From positions 3,478,001-3,542,000 of the forward strand of contig NZ_BNJG01000001.1 of NCBI RefSeq assembly GCF_016587375.1: DNA of 64,000 bases, in the 5' to 3' direction. Positions 39,836-49,225 of this stretch are shown in pieces. The DNA is from Ktedonobacter robiniae (GTDB lineage: Bacteria > Chloroflexota > Ktedonobacteria > Ktedonobacterales > Ktedonobacteraceae). Every line of letters begins with the position of its first letter. Positions within the stretch are counted from its first letter, which is position 1. The position numbers and the translations under genes were made by a program. The notes under the pieces are model-generated. The model worked only from the letters and a program-made list of their open reading frames with translations. It did not search any database and was not told where the DNA came from.

Positions 39836-41089
39836 ATGGATTACGATATTCGTGACATCGCCCTGGCTGCTCAAGGAAAGCGGCGTATCGCTTGGGCCCA
39901 ACAGCACATGCCCGTCCTGAGTCAGCTCAGCGCCGAGTTCGCCTCCGAGCGCTCTTTCGCAGGCAAGCGCATTGCGGCGGCTCTGCACATCACAACGGAG
40001 ACGGCAGCTTTACTGATGGCCTTGCGCGCCGGCGGGGCAGAAGTGGCACTCTGCGCCTCCAATCCGCTCTCCACGCGTGACGATGTTTGTGCAGCGCTCG
40101 TAGAAGAAGGGATTTCAGTGTATGCTTTCTATGGTGAGGACCTGGAGACCTACGGTCGTCATATCGAGCGTGCATTGGCCTGCAATCCTCACCTCGTTAT
40201 GGATGATGGGGCGGACCTGATCGTCGCGCTTCACCAGAAGCCCTCGTGTGGGTCAACCGTTGCCGCAATTGAGGAGACGACAACAGGAGTGGTGCGCGCT
40301 CGCGCCCTGGCGGAGCAGAAGTATCTGCGCTTCCCTGTAGTTGCTGTGAATGACGCGCCAACGAAGCACTTCTTCGATAATCGCTACGGAACCGGGCAGA
40401 ACACGATTGACGGCATCTTGCGTGCGACCAATACGCTCCTGGCAGGCGCGACGCTGGTAGTCGCAGGCTATGGCTGGTGTGGGCGTGGCGTGGCGGCGCG
40501 AGCGCGTGGCATGGGCGCTCGCGTTATAGTGTGTGAGGTCAACGCGACACGGGCACTTGAGGCAGTGATGGACGGCTTCCAGGTGCTGCCCATGCTTCAG
40601 GCGGCGGAGCAGGGCGACATCTTTGTCACGGTGACCGGCATGGCGGGAGTCATTCGGAACGAGCACTTCCAGCGCATGAAGGACGGGGCTATTCTGGCGA
40701 ACTCGGGACACTTCAACGTCGAGATTGACATCGCAACCCTTGCAGATATCGCCAGCGAGCGGTCACAGATTCGTGAGCACCTTGAGGAGTATTGCTTGCC
40801 AGACGGGCGTAAGCTCTATTTGCTGGCCCAGGGGCGACTCGTGGGTCAGGTAGCAGCGGAAGCCAGCCCAGCGGCCATCATGGACCTCAGCTTCGCCGAT
40901 CAGGCGCTCTGCACGCGCTATCTCCTGCAGGAGTATGAGCACCTGACACCTGATGTGTACGATGTGCCAGCCGAGATCGACGAGCGCGTTGCGGCGCTAA
41001 AACTGCGAGCACTGGGCATTGAGCTGGATAGCCTGAATGAGCAACAGCAAGCGTATGCGCGCTCCTGGCAGTCGGGGACGGTGGCGTAA
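39836..41089 (+). CDS. ahcY: adenosylhomocysteinase
   Basis: A 417-residue S-adenosyl-L-homocysteine hydrolase, which splits SAH to adenosine and homocysteine and relieves product inhibition of methyltransferases. Visible motifs are HITTETAALLMALRAGGAEV (substrate domain), VMDDGADL, KHFFDNRYGTGQ, the NAD-binding GYGWCGRGVA, and a C-terminal end that closes the NAD site of the neighbouring subunit. The length is typical for the bacterial and archaeal short form. The ribosome site AAAGGA precedes the ATG. Its partner upstream is a TrmB regulator; a decayed epimerase follows after 3 bases. Confidence 0.93.
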   Translation: MDYDIRDIALAAQGKRRIAWAQQHMPVLSQLSAEFASERSFAGKRIAAALHITTETAALLMALRAGGAEVALCASNPLSTRDDVCAALVEEGISVYAFYGEDLETYGRHIERALACNPHLVMDDGADLIVALHQKPSCGSTVAAIEETTTGVVRARALAEQKYLRFPVVAVNDAPTKHFFDNRYGTGQNTIDGILRATNTLLAGATLVVAGYGWCGRGVAARARGMGARVIVCEVNATRALEAVMDGFQVLPMLQAAEQGDIFVTVTGMAGVIRNEHFQRMKDGAILANSGHFNVEIDIATLADIASERSQIREHLEEYCLPDGRKLYLLAQGRLVGQVAAEASPAAIMDLSFADQALCTRYLLQEYEHLTPDVYDVPAEIDERVAALKLRALGIELDSLNEQQQAYARSWQSGTVA

Positions 41090-41092
41090 GCT

Positions 41093-41430
41093 ATGCGCGT
41101 CTTACTTACCGGAAGCTCGGGGCTACTTGGTAGAGCTATCGCTCAGGAGTTGACGGCACGGCAACACAGGTCTACGGTATCGATCTGAGACCGGGACCTT
41201 GGACAGGGGAGTTTGTTAACATTAGCAACCGTGAGGCGCTCTTCTGACCGGCTCTGCGGGCTGATGTCGTGCCGGAGGCGCTGGACGTGTTTGTTGGGCG
41301 AGAGTGGGCGTTGCCCGAGAGTATTGATCGTGTCTATGTCTCGGAGAGTGCGGAGCGTGCTCTGGGCTTCCGGCCCATTCACAACTTCCTTGAACATGTA
41401 CGCGAGGTTGATATATCAAGGTTGGCCTAG
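41093..41430 (+). pseudogene. NAD-dependent epimerase, frameshifted with internal deletion
   Basis: Starts MRVLLTGSSGLLGRAIAQEL (Rossmann GxxGxxG). A frame change then gives VYGIDLRPGPWTGEFVNISN, and another gives the usual C-terminal end YVSESAERALGFRPIHNFLE followed by a stop. About 200 residues of the middle are missing. It starts 3 bases after ahcY, so it was probably the third gene of that operon. Confidence 0.65.
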
Positions 41431-41639
41431 GATACGTGTAGGGCTCGCTCGTGGTGATAGAGCTTTACACATACTGATGATCTGAGAGCACTCTGCGCTA
41501 CAGCGGCGGGAGGCGGGGTTCGGCCCCCGCCTTCCCACCGCAGCAGGAAGGCTGGCTCTAGTGGTGATTCTCCTGGAATTTTGGGCAGACGCGCTCCAGC
41601 TCAAGGTATAGCGGAATGGTTTGGCTGATAGAGGAGATG

Positions 41640-41790
41640 TTGATAACCGTCTGGTCGACGAGTTACTCGACCTCTCGCGCATCCAGGCCGTGACGCTGGA
41701 GTATGCGCAAGACACGGTCGATCTGGGCGAGCTGCTTGAGGAAGTGGTAGACGTGATTCAGGGTCCTACTCTCCCTTCACTGTCAAGGAT
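41640..41790 (+). pseudogene. histidine kinase HisKA fragment
   Basis: About 45 codons reading RLVDELLDLSRIQAVTLEYA, then QDTVDLGELLEEVVDVIQ, matching the second HisKA helix and linker of the window's PAS kinases (for example LVGELLDLSKIQAGKLEHAQ). It overlaps the 3' end of the opposite dehydrogenase gene. A decayed scrap. Confidence 0.55.
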
Positions 41791-42851
41791 TGTGCATCGC
41801 CTCCTGACGAAAAACTGATCCCTAGTTTAATCGCATGGACCGGATTGTGATAAATGTCGAGAAAGGCCGTGGCGGCATCCGCGAACGGGACGATAGGATC
41901 AATGATGCCTTCAGAAGTCAGGCGCTTCTTCAGAAACATGTCTACGAGAGTGCGTGTGATGCGTTGCCTATCCCAATGAGGATACTCTCTGGATGGGTTG
42001 TTCCAGACAGGCATGCTGCTGATCAATTCAAGCCGATTGTGGTGCCACTCCGCTCCGAGTTCGAGCACGGCATCTCTTCCCTTGTAGTAGCCTAACGTGA
42101 CAACACGGGCGCAGTTGCGAACCGCCCGCATCGCGCCATGTAATGCGTGGTAATTACCACTGGCTTCGATGGCGATATCAGCTCCCTGCCCATCAAACAG
42201 TTCTCGTGTGATCAGGCCAATATCCTCAAGAGTTGGATCGACAACGGTGGTGGCTCCAAATCCCCTGGCGAGCGCGCGTCGTTTCTCAATCGGATCAACC
42301 GCGACGATGTGGGCGCAACCACTGCGTTGAAGCATCTGGACAATGAAGAGACCAATAGCTCCCAAGCCAAAGACAACGACGTTATTGCCTAAACGCGCTC
42401 CGGAATCGCGCACTGCCGCGAAGGCGAACAATGCTGGGTCCAGGCACATAGCGTCCCATGCGCTCATGGGAGCGCGCAATAGCTCCACTTCTTCCTCTAT
42501 CTTTGTGACCAGCTCACAGGCTGGTCCATAGCAATAAATGGTATCCCCTAAGCGCACCTTGCTCACATCCTGACCAATCTCTATCACCGTCCCGACAACC
42601 ATGTTGCCCACAAAGTGCTGGGTGAAGATATCTGGCTGCTCCCCCTCTTCTTTCTTGACGAAGAGTCGTCGTTGGGTATCAAAGCGCCTGTCCTGAAACG
42701 GGGATTCTCCGCTAAAGAGGTGGAATTCCGTTCCATGCTTGACGGAGGCAAATGTGGTACGAATGCGTACCTCGTGTGGTTGTAGGGGAGCTTCCTGCTC
42801 TTCATGAATACGAACACTTTGAGGCTTATCGACGTAGAGACCGCGATACAT
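41766..42851 (-). CDS. zinc-type (MDR) alcohol/sugar dehydrogenase
   Basis: A 361-residue medium-chain dehydrogenase. The N-terminal GroES-like domain has VKHGTEFHLFSGESPF, and the Rossmann domain has VVVFGLGAIGLFIVQM with the acidic VAVDPIEKR that suggests NAD. The canonical catalytic Cys-Gly-Ser near residue 40 is replaced by KHGTE, as in bacteriochlorophyllide/threonine-dehydrogenase-like MDR enzymes that may lack catalytic zinc. The last ~15 residues run into a kinase relic. It is fourth in the sugar ABC operon, 31 bases after the permease gene with ribosome site AGAAAGG, so it probably oxidises the imported sugar or polyol. Confidence 0.85.
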   Translation of the reverse strand: MYRGLYVDKPQSVRIHEEQEAPLQPHEVRIRTTFASVKHGTEFHLFSGESPFQDRRFDTQRRLFVKKEEGEQPDIFTQHFVGNMVVGTVIEIGQDVSKVRLGDTIYCYGPACELVTKIEEEVELLRAPMSAWDAMCLDPALFAFAAVRDSGARLGNNVVVFGLGAIGLFIVQMLQRSGCAHIVAVDPIEKRRALARGFGATTVVDPTLEDIGLITRELFDGQGADIAIEASGNYHALHGAMRAVRNCARVVTLGYYKGRDAVLELGAEWHHNRLELISSMPVWNNPSREYPHWDRQRITRTLVDMFLKKRLTSEGIIDPIVPFADAATAFLDIYHNPVHAIKLGISFSSGGDAQSLTVKGE

Positions 42852-42882
42852 GTGTAGACCTTTCTAGAACAACGAGAGCACC

Positions 42883-43737
42883 TTACTTCAAACCACCAGC
42901 AGCGAGTCCTTCAATGAAACGACGCTGCAAGAACAGGAACAGTACGATAACTGGGAGCATAACAATGACGCCAGCCGCGTCGGTGAGTCCCCAGTAGCGG
43001 TGAAAGGACTGCTGAAACGAAAGGAAACTTGTCGACACGGGTAGGAGCGAATTGTTTTGAATGAACGTAATAGCGTAAATGAACTCGTTCCAGGCAGCGA
43101 AGCCAGCCACGAGGCCAACAGTGAGGAAGCCAGGCAGCGAGAGTGGCATCACAACATGGAGTGCGACCTGCAATTCGTTCGCTCCATCAATACGCGCGGC
43201 CTCGCTAAAGTCACGCGGAATACTGATAAGGAAGGAGCGCAACAGCATAATCGCAAGGGGGCTATTGATTGCCCAGTAGATAATAATTAACCCCAGTAAG
43301 TTGTCCGTCAGATTGAGGGAACTCCAGAGAAAGTAGAGCGGAACCAGAAAGAGTTGAAAGGGGATGGCAAAGCAGATTACCAGGTACAGAAGAACGGCAT
43401 TTCCTCCCGGCAGATCCATATGAGCCAGGGCATACGCCGCCAGCCCAGCAATAATCCATATACCGATGATGGTCCCGGTGGTAATGATGATGCTATTGAG
43501 CAATGTAACGCCGAGATTTCCCTGATTCCAGGCATTGACATAGTTACTTAGCAACGGCTGGAGCGGAAGGCCGATGGGATTGCTCCCTAGCTCACTATCA
43601 GATTTCAAGGAGTTAAAGAGCAAGATGAGCACTGGCCCCAGCGAGAATACCGCGAGCACAATCGCGAGCAGATAATAGATGGTGCTTGCCGAATAGCCCC
43701 ACACACGTTGCTGCCATTTTTTTGCGTGCGATTTCAA
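42883..43737 (-). CDS. carbohydrate ABC transporter permease (MalG/LacG type)
   Basis: About 284 residues, six membrane helices. The cytoplasmic EAA loop is EAARIDGANELQVALHVVMP, then LSLPGF, which docks the (absent) ATPase. The ORF opens far upstream without an ATG; the ribosome site GGGGG before TTG at 43737 gives MKSHAKKWQQRV. That TTG overlaps the stop of the partner permease by 3 bases, indicating translational coupling. No ATPase gene lies in the locus, so a shared MsmK-like ATPase encoded elsewhere is likely. Confidence 0.9.
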   Translation of the reverse strand: MKSHAKKWQQRVWGYSASTIYYLLAIVLAVFSLGPVLILLFNSLKSDSELGSNPIGLPLQPLLSNYVNAWNQGNLGVTLLNSIIITTGTIIGIWIIAGLAAYALAHMDLPGGNAVLLYLVICFAIPFQLFLVPLYFLWSSLNLTDNLLGLIIIYWAINSPLAIMLLRSFLISIPRDFSEAARIDGANELQVALHVVMPLSLPGFLTVGLVAGFAAWNEFIYAITFIQNNSLLPVSTSFLSFQQSFHRYWGLTDAAGVIVMLPVIVLFLFLQRRFIEGLAAGGLK

Positions 43738-44702
43738 ATCTCTACCCCCTTCCGCCGTATGAAAACGAAGATGGACGCGACAATTGCCGCTAAAATGCTC
43801 ACACATAATCCCATCGCTGCTGCATAACCAGCCTCATTAAGCGCGAACGCGTTTTTGTAGAGGAGGATGGTCATTACCTGAGTAGCTCCCGCCGGGCCAC
43901 CCTGTGTAATGATAAAGGGATACTCAAAGACGAGCAGTGACCAGACTGTTACCAGCAAGAGGGAGAGTCCTAGCACTGGGCGAATGCCGGGTAGCGTGAT
44001 ATGGTAGAACTGACGCCAGCGGTTTGCGCCATCCACCCTCGCCGAGTTATAGAGTTCGGGATCAATCGCCTGCATTGCTGACAGATAGATCACGACAAGG
44101 AAGCCCCAGAAATGCCAGTTATCGACAAAGGCCACCGAGGCCAGGGCGAGCTTCTTATCCCCAAAAAAGTAAACATTATCCAGCAGGTGAATGCCAAAAC
44201 GATCAAGAACAAACGCCAGCCCCTGTTGTGGGTCCAGAAGCTGCTGCCAGATAGCGGCATTCACGACACTGGCGATGACGTATGGGATGAAGTACACCGC
44301 TCGGAAGAACATCTGGAAGCGCTTGATTTGTGAGAGCAGAAAGGCTCCCACAAGTCCCATCGCGATAGGGACGGTCAGAAACATGACGACCCATAGCAGG
44401 TTATAGATCAGCGCCTGGTGAAAATCAATGTCGTGTAACAGATGCTCGAAGTTCGCTAGTCCCACGAAGTGAGCGACACCTATGCCTGACCAATCGGTAA
44501 AGGCGTAGTAGAACGTAGAGAGCGATGGCCCAAGGACAACGACAAAATTGACGAGAAAGAATGGAAGCATAAAAGCCCACGCGAGCAGCTTCCGCTTTCT
44601 ACCGCGTGCGCCACGCCGAGTGCGGTCGCGGCTGACGCGCTCGGAAGAGAGCGCGTCAGTGATCGACCGCGAGGCTTGACGATGAGCCTGCTTTGACAAC
44701 AT
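43734..44702 (-). CDS. carbohydrate ABC transporter permease (MalF/UgpA type)
   Basis: A 322-residue permease with a basic N-terminus (RTRRGARGRKRKLL), six membrane helices and the EAA motif as NSARVDGANRWRQFYHITLP then GIRPV. It is the heterodimer partner of the downstream permease. Its ATG overlaps the stop of the binding-protein gene in the TAATG arrangement. Confidence 0.92.
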   Translation of the reverse strand: MLSKQAHRQASRSITDALSSERVSRDRTRRGARGRKRKLLAWAFMLPFFLVNFVVVLGPSLSTFYYAFTDWSGIGVAHFVGLANFEHLLHDIDFHQALIYNLLWVVMFLTVPIAMGLVGAFLLSQIKRFQMFFRAVYFIPYVIASVVNAAIWQQLLDPQQGLAFVLDRFGIHLLDNVYFFGDKKLALASVAFVDNWHFWGFLVVIYLSAMQAIDPELYNSARVDGANRWRQFYHITLPGIRPVLGLSLLLVTVWSLLVFEYPFIITQGGPAGATQVMTILLYKNAFALNEAGYAAAMGLCVSILAAIVASIFVFIRRKGVEI

Positions 44703-46075
44703 TAGATCCGCCCCTTTGGTATTGGTGGCACCACTCCTTGCGCCCGCTCTTTCTGGAAAGTGTCGTTCATCTGCGCGCAGAACTGCGCTGGCGTCAGATC
44801 GCCCGTGAGCACTTTATCCAGGCTCTCATAGGCAACGACTTCTGACTTAGAGGGCCAGAAGGTCCAGGTTGTGTATCCGAAATTTCCCTGAGACGCGGCC
44901 TGATTGAGTGCCAGGTAATGGTTCTTCACTCGTGGATCAATGTTCGAGGGAAAATCCGTTGCCTTGAGCGGTATGGGTGGTGGTGGATAATTGATGTCAG
45001 CTGTTTCTTGCACGGCGCGTTGTGGCGTGCTGTAGAGCCAGTCCAGGTACGTAGCCGCAGCGTCAGCCGTCTTGCTGCTGGCCTTAATGGAGAGTGTGTA
45101 CCCGATCCCCAGCGCGTACAGATTGGATGGTACCCCTTCGCGCAAGGGAGGAATGGGGAACCAGTCATACTCCATATCGGAGTTTCCTTTCCCAAAATAG
45201 GACGACCAATTCGAGAAGGCCCAGCTTCCTTCTATGTCCATCGCTGCCTTTCCTTTGCCAAAGGCAGAGTCCAGCGTATCAAACTTATTGGTAAAATACT
45301 GCTGAATGCCACCACCGAACCACCCTTTTTGGAAATACTGGCGCAGAAGGGTAATAGCATCTACAAAGACCGGGTCAGTCCAGGGGATCTCACCTGTAAG
45401 CGCCTGGTAGACAGCTTCTGGTCCTGCATAGTGGTTGAAGAACATGGTCGTATACCACTCTGAACTGGGTCGACTGTCAGCGTTTCCGGCAATAAAAGGC
45501 ATAATTCCCTGCCCCTGGGCTTCCTGGGCTAAGGCTTCTAGTTCGCTTCTGTTGGTTGGGACCTTCCAGCCCTTCTGGCTAAAAAGCGTTTTGTTATAGT
45601 AGATGATGAGTGTCTGGTAGGAGCCAGGAAGCGAGTAAAGCTTGTTATGTACGCGTCCAGCGTCGAGCGCCCAGGGAGATATTTTGTCCTTCCAATGGTA
45701 TTTGTCTGCGTACGAACTAAGGTCGAGTAGCAGGTTCGCATTGATATATTGCAGGGCATACGCGGGTCCAGGGGTAGGCACGATATCGGGACCTTTGCCA
45801 GAAGAAAGAGCGATCTGAATGAGGCGATCAACATCAGCAGTTGGCTTAAAGCTGATGTTAATGTTGCTATTAGGATTGGCTTTATTGAAGGCATCGATAT
45901 CATGCGCTTTCATATAGTTGCGCTGATTGCCATCATCCAGTCCATACCAGTACTCGACATTTGCGCTGCTCGATTGGCCACCACAAGCGGCCAGTAGTGC
46001 TCCGGCAATACTTGCGCCCAAGGCCGCGTTGCCGCTATCTATCAAAAAACGCCGCCGCGAGATAGGTAAATGCAT
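44702..46075 (-). CDS. extracellular sugar-binding lipoprotein
   Basis: About 457 residues, the solute-binding component of a CUT1 sugar transporter. The N-terminus MHLPISRRRFLIDSG carries a twin-arginine-like SRRRFL, then a lipobox GALLAACG, so it is membrane-anchored outside the cell. Family-1 binding-protein hallmarks include WYGLDDGNQ, GKGPDIVPTPGPAYALQYI and FGKGKAAMDIEGSWAF. The start at 46075 is supported by AAAGGAG; an upstream ATG at 46108 is less likely. It is the first gene of the operon with two permeases and a dehydrogenase, behind a LacI-controlled promoter. Confidence 0.92.
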   Translation of the reverse strand: MHLPISRRRFLIDSGNAALGASIAGALLAACGGQSSSANVEYWYGLDDGNQRNYMKAHDIDAFNKANPNSNINISFKPTADVDRLIQIALSSGKGPDIVPTPGPAYALQYINANLLLDLSSYADKYHWKDKISPWALDAGRVHNKLYSLPGSYQTLIIYYNKTLFSQKGWKVPTNRSELEALAQEAQGQGIMPFIAGNADSRPSSEWYTTMFFNHYAGPEAVYQALTGEIPWTDPVFVDAITLLRQYFQKGWFGGGIQQYFTNKFDTLDSAFGKGKAAMDIEGSWAFSNWSSYFGKGNSDMEYDWFPIPPLREGVPSNLYALGIGYTLSIKASSKTADAAATYLDWLYSTPQRAVQETADINYPPPPIPLKATDFPSNIDPRVKNHYLALNQAASQGNFGYTTWTFWPSKSEVVAYESLDKVLTGDLTPAQFCAQMNDTFQKERAQGVVPPIPKGRI

Positions 46076-46309
46076 GGCGCTCACTCCTTTGCTTGCGCTA
46101 AAAACCAACAGCTATAACTCGCTGATGTGTATACATTATGGTGTTATATACACCGCTCGCCATTTCCTTCTGATAAATAACAGTTTTGCCACAATGGCTT
46201 ATAAAGTAACTATCTAGAGCCTTTTCAGTACCTCTAGCGCTTCACGGGAGAAGTTCTGAGCGGCTCTCTTGCTCAGGAGGTGCAGCATGCGATGTATGCA
46301 TCTTGCTGT

Positions 46310-46359
46310 ATGTCATCGATGACATGGGAAGCATAACTTACTCTTCACTTATTTGTCAA
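46310..46359 (-). promoter_or_regulatory. sugar ABC operon promoter with LacI operator
   Basis: On the minus strand: TTGACA (46359-46354), 18-bp spacer, TATGCT (46335-46330), then four bases later the perfect palindrome ATGTCATCGATGACAT (46325-46310) with the CG centre typical of LacI-family operators. Binding would cover the start of transcription and block the operon. Confidence 0.8.
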
Positions 46360-46399
46360 GGTAATTGAAGGGAGAAACTCCAGGGAAATGGCAGGCTTC

Positions 46400-46449
46400 T
46401 TGACAAAAAGGGAGGGGATAAGTATGCTTTAAGTGTCATCGATATCATA
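46400..46449 (+). promoter_or_regulatory. LacI gene promoter with operator
   Basis: TTGACA (46400-46405), 17-bp spacer, TATGCT (46423-46428), then TGTCATCGATATCATA (46434-46449), an imperfect copy of the operator in the opposite promoter. The same regulator should repress its own gene less tightly than the ABC operon. Confidence 0.78.
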
Positions 46450-46481
46450 CAGATAATGAAGAACAGGTTTCCTTTTCTACT

Positions 46482-47609
46482 ATGGAAAAAAGAAATGTAA
46501 CGCTAAAAGACGTTGCCAGGAAGGCTGGAGTCTCTACCGCCACTGTAGCTCGTGTCCTGCACGACCAGGGGTATATCGCGGAAGAGACCCGCAAACAGGT
46601 TGAGGCGGCCATTCGGGAAACGGGCTATCGTATCAACGTTGTAGCTCAGGGATTACGGAAACAGCAAACGCTCACTATCGGCCATATCCTCCATAGCATT
46701 ATGCCTAATCCGTTCTACGCGGGCGTCGCGCTTGGCGTTGAGCAGGAGGCAATGAAGCATGGCTGGAGTGTCCTGATGATTAATGTGCAAGGAGATGCAC
46801 GTCGTGAACGGCTAGGGGTAGAGACGCTCATTCAGCGTCGCGTGGACGCGATTCTTTTCACCTCGGCGGTCGATGAGACCAACGTGCGCCTCGCGCTAGA
46901 TGCGGGTCTCCAGGTTGTGCAAGTGCAACAACCTACTGCTATCCCCACTCATCAAGTAACGGTAGATAACTATGTTGGTTCAGCGGCGGCAGTAGAGCAT
47001 CTTATCTCACTTGGACATCGGCGCATTGCCTATATTGGCGCTGGCCCAACCTATGTACACCAGGACCCCGCTTTCGTTGAGTGCTTGAAATCGGTTGAGG
47101 GAGAACGGTTTTCAGGCTACCGGGATACATTACAAAAGTATCAAATCCCGGTGGACGAGCAATTGATCGCTTTTGGCCGCTACTATACTCTGGAGCATGA
47201 TAACAACTCGGGTGATGGGTACACCTATACCAGGCAATTTCTGCAACTTGACAGGAGACCTACAGCGATCTTTGCTACCTGCGATATCCTGGCAACTGGA
47301 GCCTTACAGGCCATATATGAGTGCTCTCTGAGAGTTCCCGACGATATTTCAATTATCGGCTTTGACAACACATATGCACCCTATCTTACGCCGCCGCTTA
47401 CCACTGTTGAACTGCCAATGACGGATATTGGAAAAGCGGCAGTGCGTATTGTGCTCGAACAGGGGCAACAAGATACTTCAACCTCTTGGGTTCAGCACCA
47501 GGTTCGACTCTCAACGCGCCTGGTTGTCCGTTCCTCCACCGGAGTCGCGCCGTCAGAACATGCGCCCACTACCCAAATTGTGCCAACAACAAATATGAAG
47601 AAGGAGTAG
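46482..47609 (+). CDS. LacI-family transcriptional repressor
   Basis: A 375-residue regulator. The helix-turn-helix and hinge are at the start ([20 protein letters not shown], then [19 protein letters not shown]), followed by a periplasmic-binding-protein-like sugar domain ([57 protein letters not shown]). The C-terminal ~35 residues are a Pro/Thr-rich tail beyond the fold. Two operators lie between it and the divergent ABC operon. It is followed after 8 bases by an isomerase gene in the same operon. The inducer is probably the transported sugar or its product. Confidence 0.93.
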   Translation: MEKRNVTLKDVARKAGVSTATVARVLHDQGYIAEETRKQVEAAIRETGYRINVVAQGLRKQQTLTIGHILHSIMPNPFYAGVALGVEQEAMKHGWSVLMINVQGDARRERLGVETLIQRRVDAILFTSAVDETNVRLALDAGLQVVQVQQPTAIPTHQVTVDNYVGSAAAVEHLISLGHRRIAYIGAGPTYVHQDPAFVECLKSVEGERFSGYRDTLQKYQIPVDEQLIAFGRYYTLEHDNNSGDGYTYTRQFLQLDRRPTAIFATCDILATGALQAIYECSLRVPDDISIIGFDNTYAPYLTPPLTTVELPMTDIGKAAVRIVLEQGQQDTSTSWVQHQVRLSTRLVVRSSTGVAPSEHAPTTQIVPTTNMKKE

Positions 47610-47617
47610 ACAAGACT

Positions 47618-48376
47618 ATGGCTACGATACAGCAATCTTTCTCGTGGGGCGGTTTCGCCCAGCATGTAGAAGCGAACAAGTTGATTCGCGCGGCGGCGGA
47701 GATTGGCCTGAGAGGTGTAGAGTTGGTTCCGCAAGAATACTGGCAGCGTATCAAGGATCATGGACTCTCCATCATCTCTGTGGATGGTCATCGTTCTATT
47801 CAGGAAGGCCTAAATAGGCGCGAGCATCACGCCCGTATTGAGCAGGAGATATATGCGAAACTTGCCCTGGCCGAGCAATGGGGGATTCGCAATCTGATCG
47901 TCTTTAGCGGCAATCGCGCGGGCCTGGATGACGAGACTGGCGCGCAGATCACTGCCGAGGGGCTACGACGAGTGGCGAAAGCCGCTGAGGATGCCGGAGT
48001 CACGCTCGTTATGGAATTGCTCAACAGCAAGGTGAATCACCAGGATTACCAGTGCGATCATGTTGCCTGGGGCGTTGAGGTGTGTCGGTTGGTCGACTCA
48101 CCAGCGGTGCGCTTGCTGTACGATATCTATCACATGCAGATCATGGAAGGCGATATTATCCGTACTATTCGCGAGAACCACGCCTACTTCGCGCACTATC
48201 ATACCGCAGGTAATCCGGGTCGCCACGAGATCGATGAGAGCCAGGAGCTTTATTATCCCCCTATCATCCATGCCATTCAGGAAACCGGGTATATGGGTTA
48301 TATTGGTCATGAGTTTAGCCCCCTCGGTGATCCGCTCGCCTCATTAAAATATGCGTTCGACCTCTGCCAGATTTAG
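47618..48376 (+). CDS. hydroxypyruvate isomerase-like TIM-barrel sugar isomerase
   Basis: A 252-residue xylose-isomerase-like barrel. Candidate metal-binding and catalytic residues are Glu in [11 protein letters not shown], Asp and His in [13 protein letters not shown], His in [15 protein letters not shown] and Glu in IGHEFSP. The spacing is that of the Hyi/hydroxypyruvate isomerase and related sugar isomerase group. The start at 47618 follows GAAGGAG. It is co-transcribed with the LacI gene, so it likely converts a product of the dehydrogenase encoded in the divergent operon. The exact substrate is unknown. Confidence 0.85.
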   Translation: MATIQQSFSWGGFAQHVEANKLIRAAAEIGLRGVELVPQEYWQRIKDHGLSIISVDGHRSIQEGLNRREHHARIEQEIYAKLALAEQWGIRNLIVFSGNRAGLDDETGAQITAEGLRRVAKAAEDAGVTLVMELLNSKVNHQDYQCDHVAWGVEVCRLVDSPAVRLLYDIYHMQIMEGDIIRTIRENHAYFAHYHTAGNPGRHEIDESQELYYPPIIHAIQETGYMGYIGHEFSPLGDPLASLKYAFDLCQI

Positions 48377-48415
48377 TATGAAACGCTTGTATGTACCCAT
48401 TCAAGGAGGTGTCAA

Positions 48416-49225
48416 GTGTCAATCAATCCTGATACTCGATTGCAGAACCTGCCACCCGAAATTCAAACCTACTCTCTGCAAATGGTTCAGTTACTTCATA
48501 ACTATTTGCAAGGGAATTTATTAGGGGTCTACATAGTCGGTTCCGCAGCGTTAGGAGGGTTTATTGCAGGTAGAAGCGATATCGATATACAAGGGGTATG
48601 TGCACGACAACTCAGCCAGGAAGAAAAGGAACAGATTACTTCCTTACTTGCCCATCCTTCCTTACCATGTCCAACGCGAGGATGTGAATTTGTTCTCTAC
48701 AGTAGAGAGAAAGTAACTATCCCCTCTCCAACTGCCGGATTTGAAGTGAATCTCAATTCTGGTCCTCAAATGCGCTTTCACGTCACCTATGATCCAAAGG
48801 ACGAATCATTCCACTGGTTTCTCCTCGATCGATCAATTGCACGAGAACATGGTATCAGCATTTTTGGCCCAGATGCTCACGAACTCTTTGGGGTCATTCC
48901 GAGAGCGTGGCTACTCAATGCTCTTCTCACTTCATTGCGCTGGCATACAGACCATGATGAGGCCGGCTATTCCAGTATCCTCAATGCATGTCGAGGGTGG
49001 CGATTTGCTGAAGAGAATCACTGGTCATCAAAAGTAGATGCGATTGAGTGGGCCAAAGCACGTGTTGCTGATGGTGAGCTGCTTACGCAAGCCCTCGCTT
49101 TACGTGCCGGAACATGTGACAAAACATTAGATCAAAAGAAGGTAAAACAGTTTCTCAACAGAATCAGAGAGAGAATAGAACAAGTACAACAGGTTGATAG
49201 TTCCGTCGTGACTAGCGAATCCTGA
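48416..49225 (+). CDS. aminoglycoside nucleotidyltransferase-like protein
   Basis: A 269-residue protein. An N-terminal nucleotidyltransferase motif (VYIVGSAALGGFIAGRSDID) carries GS and the D-x-D pair, and the C-terminal helical domain contains LNALLTSLRWHTDHDEAGYS, then ILNACRGWRFAEENHWSSK. This matches the ANT(3'')-like/DUF4111 pattern in which the second domain holds the catalytic Glu and the drug site. It may adenylylate an aminoglycoside, or be a housekeeping relative. The GTG start follows AAGGAGG. Its 3' end overlaps the end of the IS607 tnpB gene by 14 bases on the opposite strand, so its last residues could be IS-derived. Confidence 0.75.
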   Translation: MSINPDTRLQNLPPEIQTYSLQMVQLLHNYLQGNLLGVYIVGSAALGGFIAGRSDIDIQGVCARQLSQEEKEQITSLLAHPSLPCPTRGCEFVLYSREKVTIPSPTAGFEVNLNSGPQMRFHVTYDPKDESFHWFLLDRSIAREHGISIFGPDAHELFGVIPRAWLLNALLTSLRWHTDHDEAGYSSILNACRGWRFAEENHWSSKVDAIEWAKARVADGELLTQALALRAGTCDKTLDQKKVKQFLNRIRERIEQVQQVDSSVVTSES

